DNA of 64,000 bases, taken from NCBI GenBank assembly GCA_907163345.1, contig CAJQUN010000130.1, forward strand, positions 434,001 through 498,000. The letters run 5' to 3'. Below the pieces are notes generated by a model. The model saw only the letters and a list, made by a program, of their open reading frames with translations. It searched no databases and had not been told where the DNA came from. Below are positions 41,458 to 54,400 of this stretch, piece after piece (position 1 is the first letter of the stretch; the number at the start of each line of letters is the position of its first letter). A program made the position numbers and the translations under genes. This DNA is from Haberlea rhodopensis. Its lineage: Eukaryota; Streptophyta; Magnoliopsida; Lamiales; Gesneriaceae.

Positions 41458-43863
41458 TGTGATGACCAGAGATTATGGATGTTAATCCCGGAGTGTTAAT
41501 AACCCCTAAAGTTGTTTTACGTGGCGACTTGGAGTTTAATCGCGGTGTTGGGCCTTCTGGGCTCATTTATTTGGGTAGTTGGGATTGTTGGATCCCGAGG
41601 TTGAGATTGTATTCTCATTACGGTGAAAAATCTAAGAGTTGGGTTTTTAGTGTGACTCGGAATCTCGGGTGCTTTGTGTGGGCACCGGTAGGGGGTTTTG
41701 GAGTTAGAGAGAGAATTTTTGGAAACAGATGATTTTTAATGAATCATGATGTATTTGTGGGGCTATTAGTATTTCGGGGTATTTTTGCTATAAATACCAG
41801 TTGAACCCGAGATTTCAATTATCGGAACCATTTTTCCTCACCTTGTTTCTCTCTCCCCGCACCCGCGCGATTTCCCGATCCCCTTTGACCCACGCAGATT
41901 CAGGCCGTGCGCCCGCCGCCGTCCGGCCGCCGTTCGGCGCCTCCGACCCACCGGTAGCTTCGTCTCTTCCAGGCGCACCTCTCCATACCACCAATTCGAA
42001 GTTTCGTCGCGTTTTGGGGCCGGATATTGCAGAAGACGCAGACGCCCAAAATTTAGGGTTCTTCGATTTTGAACATTTTCCTTCCGATTTTCGATTGGGT
42101 AACCTCCCTTACCCCTTTTCGTCATTATTGTGTCATTCCCTGCCATTTTTGTGTTCAATTAGCTCGAATTCTTGCTGTTTGCGTGGGTTAGGGTTCGAAA
42201 ATTGGGGTTTTTGGCAGGGGGTGGTAATTCTTGTTATGGGTCGTCTATTACATGTTTTAGATGTATTATGGTGCTTAGTTTGGGTTCGATTTGTGTTGTG
42301 AAGGTTCGAAAATATGTGGGGAGTTCTTGAGCAATTTTCGATAATGGTTAATTGTCGTGTGTTGACAATATTTTTGAGGGTTATGGGTGTGCTTGAGCAT
42401 GGGTTGCATGTTCGTAAATAATTGTGAATTATTTATCGTGTTAGCACATCGTTCCTCGGGGCATGGAACTCGAGCAAGGTTTGGCTCGGACTTCGGAAAT
42501 TTAAGGTACGTGCGACGTACGAGCATTACTTTATATAAGAGCATTTGTGAAATGCATAATGTATTTTAATTGCATTAGATGGTTGTGGGTATGGCTATAT
42601 ATATATGTGTTGATATGACTATGGAACGACCTAGTCTTGACATCGCTGCCACAAGTGTGCGTAATACTAGAGTAGTATAACCTTACATGAGATATGGGGT
42701 ACTGGGTTTATATGACTATTGTAGGGCATTTGAGATGCCTGAGAATGATCGTGGAATCATGTATTCATTATAAGACATGTGAGATGTCTAAGTATAATGG
42801 AGAATTGGTAAAATAAATAAATGCTTGGCATTTGAGCTATCTGTGATTGGTAGCAAAGTCGAAAAATCAGTATTAGATATCGAGATATCTATATTTGTAT
42901 GTATAATGAATTTGGAATCATTAATTATTGATACTTGAGAATCAGGCATGCTATGAGTTAAATCAATGTGTTGATTTACTGATTTTTGAGATTTGATGAG
43001 TTTGATGATTGTGAGAACAGGGACAGTACACGGAATCCCGGATGAGGACGTTGCCATCCAGGGAGTATCATTTAAAAGTCATTAGTATTTACTTTTGTTG
43101 TAAATTATTAATTTCATTATTGTGATGATGGGAATTTGTGTATTGGTATGCTCACCCCGTTGGGGGCTGTCTCTGTTGGGGCAGGTGAACAGGTACATCG
43201 ATGGCTGTGGAGCTGAGCTCAAGTTGTTGATTGGATGTACTCCTAGGATCGTGGTACCAGGGCTTGATGGAGAACGGTATCGTATAGAGTACCTATATAC
43301 ACCCGAAGGTTATATACATATTTATGATGCTCGCATGTGAGCACGGTTATGCTTGTATATGGGTTGTATATAAAGGCATGAGCCTTTCTCTCTTTCATTC
43401 TATTTTGCATGCAATTAAGAGTAGAATTGCTAATGATATGAGAGTCATGGGTGTATTATGTGGGTGTTGAAACCCATTTATGTTGTCTTATGTGTGGTGT
43501 CTTCCCTGGCTGGGAATTTACTTAGCGTTGCTGTATTCTGTTGAGTATGTGTTTTCCCTGGCCGGGAACTATATATTGTGACGTGCTTTTATTTCGGGAT
43601 GGCTCTATTTATGGGGTGACTCTGCCCAAATTTTTATAAAAGTCTACCATGTGAAAAGTGGTGTAATGGGGATGGAAATGGGCGGAATCTATGAGTCTAA
43701 TTGTGGGTAGAGATGATCTTAATGTTGAATATTAAAGAAATTTTGTAATTGCCATTCAAGGGTAAAGTATCATCTGTGTTTCCCGATTGATTTTATTGAA
43801 AGCATGTGCCACACATAGTGGTCTAATACACTAATCAAGGGTTAAGGGCTGGGGGTCCTTACA
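41458..43863 (+). repeat. 5' LTR of LARD-2
   Basis: It starts TGTGATGACCAG and ends GGTCCTTACA. It has a TATA box at 41789-41796, a GC-rich island with CCGCCGCCGTCCGGCCGCCG near 41908, and the GTACG/CGTAC hairpin at 42506-42520. It lies in the opposite orientation to LARD-1 and is a clearly different subfamily. Confidence 0.95.
41789..41796 (+). promoter_or_regulatory. TATA box in the LARD-2 5' LTR
   Basis: TATAAATA lies in GCTATAAATACCAG, 331 bp into the LTR. It is repeated in the 3' LTR at the same relative place. A start of transcription about 30 bp downstream would make U3 about 360 bp, with R-U5 about 2 kb. Confidence 0.7.
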
Positions 43864-43867
43864 TTAG

Positions 43868-43879
43868 TGGTATAAGAGC
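43868..43879 (+). other. Primer binding site of LARD-2, one mismatch
   Basis: TGGTATAAGAGC, four bases (TTAG) after the LTR. Position 7 is A where initiator tRNA-Met pairing needs C. Confidence 0.85.
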
Positions 43880-46800
43880 AGTGGTTAGCTCTTTGGGGCT
43901 GTTAAGGGCCTAGGAAGTTATTGATAGCACATACTTATGCATGATGGCATTAATGTTGTATGACACAACTAGTTGTTTATGTGCTTTTTATGATATGAAA
44001 AGTGGTGTTGCTAATCATTGTGATTGCAGGAATCGTGTAGAATGTGATGGGATGGCATTAATGGTGATGTCTAGCCCTTCATGTATTATGTGTTAAGGGA
44101 TCTGATTTTGTAGGAAAATCAGGAAAGGTGAGATGTACGGGCTTCGGACGGTAAAACGTGTTACACCTTTGATTATGTATATCGTGGATAGTGAACCCTT
44201 ACATGTGATGGTATATGTGAAATGATAGTGATATATATTGTGATAATGGAATCAACTGTTGTGCTTGATTATTGTGGTAGAATTGATGAATGTTCCGGTA
44301 GCCTTTATCTCCGAGCGAGGGAGGTACTTGCCGCTGTCATGACTAAGCGAGGTAACATGCCGCTGTCATTGTCGAAGCGAGGGGTCCTAAAATTCCGCTG
44401 TTGTATTGGGACCGGAACAGTCACAATTCTAGTGATTAATGTGGAATATTGTGGTTATAACTGGAACGTGATATCGATCATTATATTGTGAACTGTGGAT
44501 TTAACCTGGATGCAGGTACATGGAGCTAGTGGAAGTTCCGGTAGTTGTTATATTCGAGCGAGGGAGGTACTTGCCGCTGTCATACGAAGCGATGGTAATA
44601 TGATATTTGCCGCTGTCATGTCTAAGCGAGGTAACATGCCGCTGTCATTGTCGAAGCGAGGGATATCATATGATGCCGCTATATGTCGAAGCGAGGGGTC
44701 CTAAAATTCCGCTGCTATAACAAGACCGGAACAACCACATTATCGATATTGATAGCGATGTCTCATTCCGCTATGTTGGTTGGCGATGGTTCATGCCACC
44801 AAGTGTATTGATAGCGATGTCTCATTCCGCTATATTGATTGGCGATGGTTCTTGCCGCCGGATATATTGATAGCGATGGTTCATTCCGCTATATTGATTG
44901 GCGATGGTTCATTCCGCCAGATGTATTGATAGCGATGGTTCATTCCGCTATATTGATTGGGGATGGTTCATTCCGCCAGATGTATTGATAGCGATGGTTC
45001 ATTCCGCTATATTGATTGGCGATGGTTCTTGCCGCCGGATATATTGATAGCGATGGTTCATTCCGCTATATTGATTGGCGACGATTCTTGCCGCCGGATA
45101 TATTGATAGCGATGTCTCATTCCGCTATTCTATTGGCGATGGTTTATGCCGCCGGGTATTGATAGCGATGTCTCATTCCGCTATATCGATTGGCGATGAC
45201 TTATGTCGCCGGGTGTTCATAGCGATGGTACATTCCGCCACATCTATGGCGATGGTTCATGCCGCCAGATGTCTATAGTGATGTTTTATGCCGCTGACTC
45301 TATGACGAGGGATTATGCCCTTGATTCTATAGCGACGAGTTATGCCGCTATGTACATGACGCTGGATTACGCCACCTACGAGCAATGGGTGCTGATTGCG
45401 TATCACTGTTGGATAACGGAGACAGGTATGCCGCTATATTGTTAGCAATGAGGTATGGCATATTACTGTTTATTTAGCACTATTGTGGATATTATGTGTT
45501 GATTTACTTATGTTGTCATGTGTTTGACGATGAGATTATAGACGTCGTGTATCGACATATACCGCCGCGAGTCGACAATATTAGTTCAAAGTCATTTGTT
45601 GACAGGTACTGTCACGGGATGACAATGACATAGTGGATGTTCTATGTAAACGTGTAGCGTCGTTTTGATGGTTAATACATTTATGTTATGTATTTGGTTG
45701 TATGGTTTGAGTGCCGATGGTGAGCACATGGTAGAGTCTGGGTCACTAGTCGACGAGACCTTTTTGCCGAGCAGGTTTTGCTCGGTGGAGTGTTGGATGT
45801 ATTGTACCGGTAAATGTACCACATCATGTTATAGAGGTAAATATTTGTCGAGCAATGATACCCTTGGGTATGCTCGTTGGTTTGGCTAGGGCCAAGTGAT
45901 TGGGGTAAGAGTAGTCATTGAGGAAACTACTCGCTTGTGTTGTGATGTAGGGTAGACATGGTTGCACCCACCCTGAGGGTGTGGGATAAATCATATTGGA
46001 TTATGATTGCATCATAAGTGAGCAAGGACACCGGGTTGTCCATTGTGCTTGGTATTTTAGAGATATGTTGGGCGATGACCCATTACTCTAACGGTTTGTA
46101 CGGTATGGCATACCGAGATGGAACATATGGTTTGTTGGTGGGCTTGATATGAGCCTATGGAGACAGCGCTTTGCTAGCCAGATATTGGGGGAATGATATA
46201 GTGTGCTTGTTGGAGCCATGATACTACACGTTGGAACCGAGTTTGGTGAATCGTATGATGATACGATGAAGACTTTTGGCAGGCTTTTGATTGTCCCTTT
46301 GTAGCATGATGTTCGAGGCATGTGACACCCCATGAGAACGTTTATACGTCTATTGTTTTGAGGGACTTGTCTGGGATAGCTCATAATGTTTGAGTACCAA
46401 CAAGAGAGTCATCAAGTCGTCGTTGACTCGATCTGGGGAATCCGTGTACTTGGGATGCAATGGGTGTTATTGTATCAAGTTTTTCCGAACGGTGGTTCGA
46501 GACTAGTAGATCTCGAGTTCGATAGCACTTCCCTTGTGGGGAAGGAGGTAGTATTATACCTATTTGGGAATCTTTGAAAGATTCGGTAAGTTGGTACGTG
46601 TGGTGTTGATTTTGGGAATCACGCCGTGTTGTTGATCGTCGATTATCAGCCTCCTCTGGATGGGAATGACTCAGAATTGACAGTTGTGTTTGGGGCTTAG
46701 GGGTATGTTGTAGATACCCGAGCCAAGTGCATTGAGTATGCATGTGATGTCAGTGCTTAGGCAGGTATACCGGTGAGTGTACGGATGCCAGTTATTGATT

Positions 46801-47880
46801 CCCTTTTTTGTCAAGCATAGAGTTATACTATTTTTGGATGGTTAAATCTCTGATGAGAGATATGGACACCTTGAAGTTGGGAATCTCCATGGCACGATAA
46901 TTATGAGAAACAATCGTGAAGTTAGTTGACTCCCTGAGGAGGGATTATCTTGTGTGGGTTGAGGTATTTCCTTGTTGGTGTTTTCCTTCGAGTTATGCGA
47001 TAGCCTTCCCAAGTTTGGATTGTTAAATCCTAGGATTATCAAGGGATGGCAGGAATTCGGATTTATTGGGTGTCGCTGTCGACACAAGCATTGAGGATGC
47101 AATGGGTTTATTGCATGTCCTTTCAGAATTTGAAACTCTGTGGAGTCTCGATGGTTTATTTATGATCAGGATGTGATCCTTGAAATATCCGGAGGTGGAC
47201 GTCTTATGAGATGTGTTCGAGTGTGGATCTGTGGCCGTGAGTTGCCCAAATTGAGTTGCAAGGATGCGACTGCTCATTCGATGGAGGAGGTTTGAAAGTG
47301 GAAACCAGGTTTGGTATGTGTACACCGTGGTATACTAGTGTTTCTCTCGTAACGATGTATGTTAGACATCGTGAGTCATGATAGAGATGTCTTTGAATGA
47401 TATCTACGATGGAATCGGGAGCGATTCGAATCCTTGCAGTTTCAGTTGACTAACTACTTTTGGAGTATTAGTGTTGAGCTGTGCTGACGCTCTTTGACGT
47501 TATGATGGATTTGGAAGTCTATTCCACTCCAGAGATTGACACGAGGTCAACGTTCTCACGGTTGAGGTGTCATTCATGATGCATTCTTACTAGTTATATT
47601 AGAACTAAGGATGACTGTCTGATCTACAGTCGTAAGTATTGGTTGTTTTGTAGTCATGAGGGACTGACTTTTGGGATGAACCGCATCGAGGTACGTTTTG
47701 CCTCTTGGGTGATAAGTTGGTGTTGGTAGGTCGCTCTGTTTCAGAGTTTGATGTGAGGTAAGTATCCTCGCGTTTATTAAGACGATTCTGATATGGTCAA
47801 GAATCGAGGTTATCGCTTCATGTTGTTGTGTAGCCCGGGTGTTACGTGATACACCGGTGCTAATTTTGAGGATGAAATTC
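43880..47880 (+). other. Non-coding interior of LARD-2
   Basis: No retroviral-type domain can be read. Near the primer site (43890-44130) it matches the other LARDs. At 44280-44740 a unit of about 240 bp, with GAGCGAGGGAGGTACTTGCC and CCGCTGTCATTGTCGAAGCG, occurs twice. A 59-bp array fills 44752-45260. From 45590 to 47880 it is sequence shared with LARD-1 and LARD-3 on the opposite strand. Confidence 0.85.
44752..45260. repeat. 59-bp tandem array of hairpins in LARD-2
   Basis: About eight units are present. Each has arms ATAGCG/CGCTAT around an 11-base loop such as ATGTCTCATTC or ATGGTTCATTC, and GGCG/CGCC-type arms around ATGGTTCATTC or ATGGTTCTTGC-like loops. It is the counterpart of the arrays at 33963 and 61740 on the opposite strand. 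Confidence 0.92.
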
Positions 47881-47896
47881 TTTTAGTGGGGGATAT
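47881..47896 (+). other. Polypurine tract of LARD-2
   Basis: TTTTAGTGGGGGATAT directly before the 3' LTR; upstream stands GAGGATGAAATTC, one change from the Tekay motif. Confidence 0.85.
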
Positions 47897-50299
47897 TGTG
47901 ATGACCAGAGATTATGGATGTTAATCCCGGAGTGTTAATAACCCCTAAAGTTGTTTTACGCGGCGACTTCGAGTTTATCGCGGTGTTGGGCCTTCTGGGC
48001 TCATTTATTTGGGTAGTTGGGATTGTTGGATCCCGAGGTTGAGATTGTATTCTCATTACGGTAAAAAATCTAAGAGTTGGGTTTTTAGTGTGACTCGGAA
48101 TCTCGGGTGCTTTGTGTGGGCACCGGTAGGGGGTTTTGGAGTTAAAGAGAGAATTTTTGGAAACAAATGATTTTTAATGAATCATGATGTATTTGTGGGG
48201 CTATTAGTATTTCGGGGTATTTTTGCTATAAATACCAGTTGAACCTGAGATTTTAATTATCGGAACCATTTTTCCTCACCTTGTTTCTCTCTCCCCGCAC
48301 CCTCGCGATTTCCCGATCCCCTTTGACCCACGCAGCTTCAGGCCGTGCGCCCGCCGCCGTCCGGCCGCCGTTCGGCGCGTCCGACCCACCGGTAGCTTCG
48401 TCTCTTCCAGGCGCACCTCTCCATACCACCAATTCGAAGTTTCGTCGCGTTTTGGGGTCGGATTTTGCAGAAGACGCAGACGCCCAAAATTTAGGGTTCT
48501 TCGATTTTGAACATTTTCCTTCCGATTTTCGATTGGGTAACCTCCCTTACCCCTTTTCGTCATTATTGTGTAATTCCCTGCCATTTTTGTGTTCAATTAG
48601 CTCGAATTCTTGCTGTTTGCGTGGGTTAGGGTTCGAAAATTGGGGTTTTTGGCAGGGGGTGGTAATTCTTGTTATGGGTCGTCTATTACATGTTTTAGAT
48701 GTATTATGGTGCTTAGTTTGGGTTCGATTTGTGTTGTGAAGGTTCGAAAATATGTGGGGAGTTCTTGAGCAATTTTCGATAATGGTTAATTGTCGTGTGT
48801 TGACAATATTTTTGAGGGTTATGGGTGTGCTTGAGCATGGATTGCATGTTCGTAAATAATTGTGAATTATTTATCGTGTTAGCACATCGTTCCTCGGGGC
48901 ATGGAACTCGAGCAAGGTTTGGCTCGGACTTCGGAAATTTAAGGTACGTGCGACGTACGAGCATTACTTTATATAAGAGCATTTGTGAAATGCATAATGT
49001 ATTTTAATTGCATTAGATGGTTGTGGGTATGGCTATATATATATGTGTTGATATGACTATGGAACGACCTAGTCTTGACATCGCTGCCACAAGTGTGCGT
49101 AATACTAGAGTAGTATAACCTTACATGAGATATGGGGTACTGGGTTTATATGACTATTGTAGGGCATTTGAGATGCCTGAGAATGATCGTGGAATCATGT
49201 ATTCATTATAAGACATGTGAGTTGTCTAAGTATAATGGAGAATTGGTAAAATAAATAAATGCTTGGCATTTGAGCTATCTGTGATTGGTAGCAAAGTCGA
49301 AAAATCAGTATTAGATATCGAGATATCTATATTTGTATGTATAATGAATTTGGAATCATTAATTATTGATACTTGAGACTCAGGCATGCTATGAGTTAAA
49401 TCAATGTGTTGATTTACTGATTTTTGAGATTTGATGAGTTTGATGATTGTGAGAACAGGGACAGTACACGGAATCCCGGATGAGGACGTTGCCATCCAGG
49501 GAGTATCATTTAAAAGTCATTAGTATTTACTTTTGTTGTAAATTATGAATTTCATTATTGTGATTATGGGAATTTGTGTATTGGTATGCTCACCACGTTG
49601 GGGGCTGTCTCTGTTGGGGCAGGTGAACAGGTACATCGATGGCTGTGGAGCTGAGCTCGAGTTGTTGATTGGATGTACTCACAGGATCGTGGTACCAGGG
49701 CTTGATGGAGAACGGTATCGTATAGAGTACCTATATACACCCGAAGGTTATATACATATTTATGATGCTCGCATGTGAGCACGGTTATGCTTGTATATGG
49801 GTTGTATATACAGGCATGAGCCTTCTCTCTTTCATTCTATTTTGCGTGCAATTAAGAGTAGAATTGCTAATGATATGAGAGTCATGGGTGTATTATGTGG
49901 GTGTTGAAACCCATTTATGTTGTCTTATGTGTGGTGTCTTCCCTGGCTGGGAATTTACTTAGCGTTGCTGTATTCTGTTGAGTATGTGTTTTCCCTGGCC
50001 GGGAACTATATATTGTGACGTGCTTTTATTTCGGGATGGCTCTATTTACGGGGAGACTCTGCCCAAATTTTTATAAAAGTCTACCATGTGAAAAGTGGTG
50101 TAATGGGGATGGAAATGGGCGGAATCTATGAGTCTAATTGTGGGTAGAGATGATCTTAATGTTGAATATTAAAGAAATTTTGTAATTGCCATTCAATGGT
50201 AAAGTATCATCTGTGTTTCCCGATTGATTTTATTGAAAGCATGTGCCACAATAGTGGTCTAATACATTAATCAAGGGTTAAGGGCTGGGGGTCCTTACA
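47897..50299 (+). repeat. 3' LTR of LARD-2
   Basis: It is 2403 bp, colinear with 41458-43863. The GTACG/CGTAC hairpin is at 48944-48958. Differences from the 5' copy are scattered substitutions and three small indels. Confidence 0.95.
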
Positions 50300-50304
50300 C
50301 ACAA

Positions 50305-50827
50305 GACCAGCGTAGGTCTGTAAGAGAACACCGGGAGCCACAGAGATATGGATTTCTTGTGACTCAACAAGGTGACTTACTACTTATTGATGAGGATGAG
50401 CCGTCATCTTATCAAGAAGCTATAATGGGCACTGATTCTGAGAAATGGCAAGAGGCCATGAAATCTGAGATGGAATCCATGTATGCAAACCAAGTATGGA
50501 CTTTGGTTGATCCACCTGAAGGGGTACGACCCATAGGGTGCAAATGGATTTTCAAGAAAAAGACCGATATGGATGGTAATGTACAAACCTATAAAGGTCG
50601 GCTGGTTGCAAAAGGATTCAAACAAATTCATGGTATTGACTACGATGAAACCTTTTCACCAGTGACCATGGTTAAATCCATAAGGATCTTACTTGCAATA
50701 GCTGCATTTCATGATTACGAAATCTGGCAGATGGATGTCAAAACAGCTTTCCTAAATGGAAATCTGCTCGAGGATGTGTACATGACACAGCCCGAGGGTT
50801 TTGTCGATCCAAAGGATGCTGGAAAGA
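50305..50827 (+). pseudogene. Copia reverse transcriptase, N-terminal part
   Basis: The frame resumes after LARD-2 and is open for 523 bases. It has PSSYQEAIMGTDSEKWQEAM, ANQVWTLVDPPEGVRPIGCK, WIFKKKTDMDGNVQTYKGRL, VAKGFKQIHGIDYDETFSPV and QMDVKTAFLNGNL, which is the copia reverse transcriptase with its first catalytic Asp. The solo LTR at 50828 interrupts it after the DAGK codons. Confidence 0.93.
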
Positions 50828-53230
50828 TGTAAGGACCCCATATACTTAACCCTTGATTAGTGTATTAATCATTATGTGTGGCACATGCTTTCAATAAAAT
50901 CATTCGGGAAACTCAGATGATACTTTACCATTGAATGGCAATTACAAAATTTTCTTTAACATACAATGTTATAAGTTCATCATCCTAACAACAATAAACT
51001 CATAGAGTTCGCCCATTACACCACTTTTTACATGGTAGACTTTTATAAAAATTTGGGCAGAGTCTCCCCATAAATAGAGCCATCCCGAAATAAGAGCACA
51101 ACACATAACATAATTCCCGGCCAGGGAAAACATAATACTCATCAGAATACAGCAATATCAAGTAAATTCCCAGCCAGGGAAGACACCACACATATGACAA
51201 CAAAAGTGGGTTTCTACACCCACAATACACCAATGACTCTCATATCATTTAGCAATTCTACCTCTAATTGCATGCAACATAGAATGAAAGAGAGAAAGGC
51301 TCATGACTTTATATACAACCCATATACAAGTATAATCGTACTCACATGCGAGCATCATGAATATGTATATATTCCTCAGGGGTATATAAGTACTCTATAC
51401 GATACCGTGCTCCATCAAGCCCTGGTACCACGATCCTGGGAGTACATCCAATCAACCGCTCGAGCTCAATTCCAAAGCCATCGATGTACCTGTTTACCTG
51501 CCCCAACAGAGACAGCCCCCAACGGGGTGAGCATACCAATACCACAATTTCATAATCATAATGACATAATACATACTTTACGAAAATGTAAATATTGTGG
51601 AACATATGTGATACTTCCTGGATGGTATCATCCTCATCATAGCGTACCCCTGTAATAACCCTGTTCTCAAAACAGATAAATCATCAAATCCTGAATATGC
51701 AGTTAGTCATCATATTGGTTAACCCTAGCCAGTTTCAATTTAACAACATTTCATAACATCTTTCTTTATCTAGCAATTATCATAATTCTAGATATCATTT
51801 GAGATTTCCTTAACTTCCGATACTAGTTAATCATTTCTCTGATTAACTACGTCTCTGTTCCTATTCATTACCAATAGGGAATAAAATACAGATATCCTAG
51901 ATATCTAATCAAATACCACATTTTCATTTCTTACTTCAAAGTAGCGTCATACTATCGGTGTTCGCTCCGTAGCAACCACACCCCATCATTTGCTCGCTTC
52001 ATATTTCACCATGTGAATCAACATAACGTAACCAAGTCCCGGTACCATCATAGTAAAACATTTCATGTATTTTAAATCATGCATCATACTTGTAAAACAT
52101 CATTTAAACTATGCTCGTACGCTAAACGTACCTTAAATCCTCGAAGTCCGAGCCAAACCTTGCTCGAGTTCCATGCCCCGAGGAACGATGTGCTAACACG
52201 ATAAATAATTCACAATTATTTACGAACATGTAACCCATGCTCAAGCACATCCATGACCCTCAAAATATTGTCAACACACGACAATAAATCATTTAAAAGA
52301 CCCGGGGCAGGGTACATGCAGGGAGGGAAAACGAATGCGACATATCAAAAAATTGCCCAAGAACACCTTCAATAATTCGAACCCTAGCATCACGATTCGA
52401 ACCCAACCAAGCATCATAAATCATCTAAAACATGTAATAAACGATCCCTAACATGAAACATCAACCCAAAGCCAAAACCCCCAAAATTCGAAATCAAACC
52501 CTAAAAATTCGAAATAATTTTCGAACCAATCCAACACCAAAATAGCAGGGAATAACTTCACAAGCATGGAAAAGGGGTAAGGAAGGTTACCCAATCGAAA
52601 ATCGGAAGGAAAATCGACCGAAATCAAAGAACCCTAGCTTTTGGGGATCGACGCATTCTGCCAAAATCCGAACGAGAAACGCGACCAAACTTCGAATTGC
52701 CGGTGGGGATAGCTGCGCCTCGACGAGACGAAGCCGATGCCGGGTCGCACGCGCCGAACGGCGGCCGGACGGCGGCGGGCGCACCGCTTTTGCGCGCGGC
52801 GACTGGGCAAACGGGAATGGGGCGCGGGCGGGGAGAGAGAAAAGGCAAGGGGCTGAAATGAAATTTTATTTAAAATCTCGGGTTCAACTGGTATTTATAG
52901 CAAAAATACCCCGAAATACTAATAGCCCCACAAATACATCATGATTCATTAAAAATCATCTGTTTTCAAAAACTCTCTCTCTAACTCCAAAACCCCCCTA
53001 CCGGTGCTCACACAAGCACCCGAGATTCCGAGACACATCAAAAACCCAACTCTTAGGTTTTACATCGTAATGTGAATACAATCTCAACCTCGGGATCCAA
53101 CGATCCCAACTACCCAAATGAACGAGCCCAGAAGGCCCAACATCGCGATTAAACTCCAAATCGCTACGTAAAACAACTTTAGGGATTTTTAACACTACGG
53201 GATTAACATCTATAGTCCCTGGTCATCACA
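50828..53230 (-). mobile_element. Solo LTR of the LARD superfamily, TSD AAAGA
   Basis: It is a 2403-bp LTR from TGTAAGGACCCC to GGTCATCACA with the target duplication AAAGA at 50823-50827 and 53231-53235. It has no interior. It has the GTACG/CGTAC hairpin at 52117-52131 and a TATAAATA box on the minus strand near 52895-52902. It is close to the LARD-1 LTR but lacks most of the CATAACATC repeat. Confidence 0.94.
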
Positions 53231-53235
53231 AAAGA

Positions 53236-54325
53236 TATGCAAGCTACAACGATCCATTTATGGATTGAAGCAAGCTTCTCGGAGTTGGAATCTTCATTTT
53301 GATGATGCAATCAAAGAGTTTGGTTTTATCAAAAACGTAGATGAACCTTGTGTCTATAAGAAGGTCAGTGGGAGCATAATCGTTTTCCTAGTGTTGTATG
53401 TTGATGACATACTTCTCATTGGGAATTATATCCCTGCCTTACAATCTGTAAAGATTTGGCTAGGGAACTGCTTTTCGATGAAAGACTTGGGAGAAGCCAC
53501 CTATGTATTAGGAATCAAGATCTATAGAGATAGATCGAGAAGTCTTCTCGGCCTAAGTCAAAGTACATACATAGACAAAGTGCTTAAAAGGTTTAGCATG
53601 CAAGAATCAAAGAAAGGATTCGTGCCTATGACACATGGTATATATCTCTCGAAGGAACAGTGTCCTTCAACACCAGATGAGAGACAACGCATGAGTAAGA
53701 TTCCATATGCGTCAGCTATTGGATCTATCATGTATGCCATGATATGTACTCGTCCCGATGTTTCGTATGCTTTGAGCATGACGAGCAGATATCAAGTTGA
53801 TCCAGGTGAAGGTCACTGGATTGCTGTCAAGAATATCCTGAAGTACTTGAGAAGAACAAAGGATACATTCTTGATTGATGGAGGTGAGGAAGAGCTCAAT
53901 GTAATGGGTTACACTGATGCAAGCTTCCAACCGACAAAGATGATTTTCGATCGCAATCTGGATATGTGTATTGCCTAAATTGAGGTGCTATGAGCTGGAA
54001 GAGTTCAAAGCAAGAGACAGTAGCCGATTCTACAACGGAAGCTGAGTATATTGCTGCCTCGGATGCAGCAAAGGAAGCTGTTTGGATCAGGAAGTTCATT
54101 TCTGAACTTGGAGTAGTGCCTAGCATTAAAGATCCGATAGAACTCAATTGTGACAACAATGGAGTGATCGCATTGGCTAAGGAACCTAGATCTCACCAAA
54201 GATCCAAGCACATACTTAGGCGTTTCCATTTCATTCGAGAAATCGTTGAAAGGGGAGATGTTAAAATATGCAAAGTACCAACAGATGATAACATATCTGA
54301 CCCATTGACGAAGCCACTGTCATAG
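53236..54325 (+). pseudogene. Copia reverse transcriptase C-terminal part and RNase H
   Basis: The frame continues with IYGLKQASRSWNLHFDDAI, the catalytic box LYVDDILLIGN (about 53395), FSMKDLGEATYVLGIKIYRD, YASAIGSIMYAMICTRPDV and WIAVKNILKYLRRTKDTFL. RNase H follows with GYTDASFQ, a frameshift near 53930, a stop near 53976, then SWKSSKQETVADSTTEAEYI, ELNCDNNGVIALAKEP and HIDVRFHFIRE-type coding (here RRFHFIRE). It ends with the conserved NISDPLTKPL at 54325. The two late lesions and those upstream make the polyprotein inactive. Confidence 0.92.
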
Positions 54326-54388
54326 CAGAAGCATGATCGTCATACTAGATCTCTAGGAATTAGGTATATGTCTGAGTGGTCTTAGTGC

Positions 54389-54400
54389 AAGTGGGAGATT
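54389..54400 (+). other. Polypurine tract of the copia element
   Basis: AAGTGGGAGATT directly precedes the 3' LTR. This is the usual copia form. The 60 bases between the stop codon and this site are non-coding. Confidence 0.88.

Larger units (their letters stand above)
41458..50299 (+). mobile_element. LARD-2: non-autonomous Tekay-type element, TSD CACAA
   Basis: It is an 8842-bp element with LTRs of 2406 and 2403 bp and a target duplication CACAA at 41453-41457 and 50300-50304, inserted in the copia integrase-reverse transcriptase linker. The 4.0-kb interior has no gag or pol. LTRs differ at about 30 positions by eye, roughly 1.2 percent, so it is older than LARD-1 and younger than its copia host. 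Its primer site has one change (TGGTATAAGAGC). Confidence 0.95.

Noticed and set aside
41801..42301. 166-codon ORF in the LARD-2 5' LTR, partly repeated in the 3' LTR
   Set aside because: Its ATG lies within a few bases of the TATA box and so outside the likely transcript; no domain can be recognised, and the length follows from the GC-rich island. The second copy starts at a different ATG.
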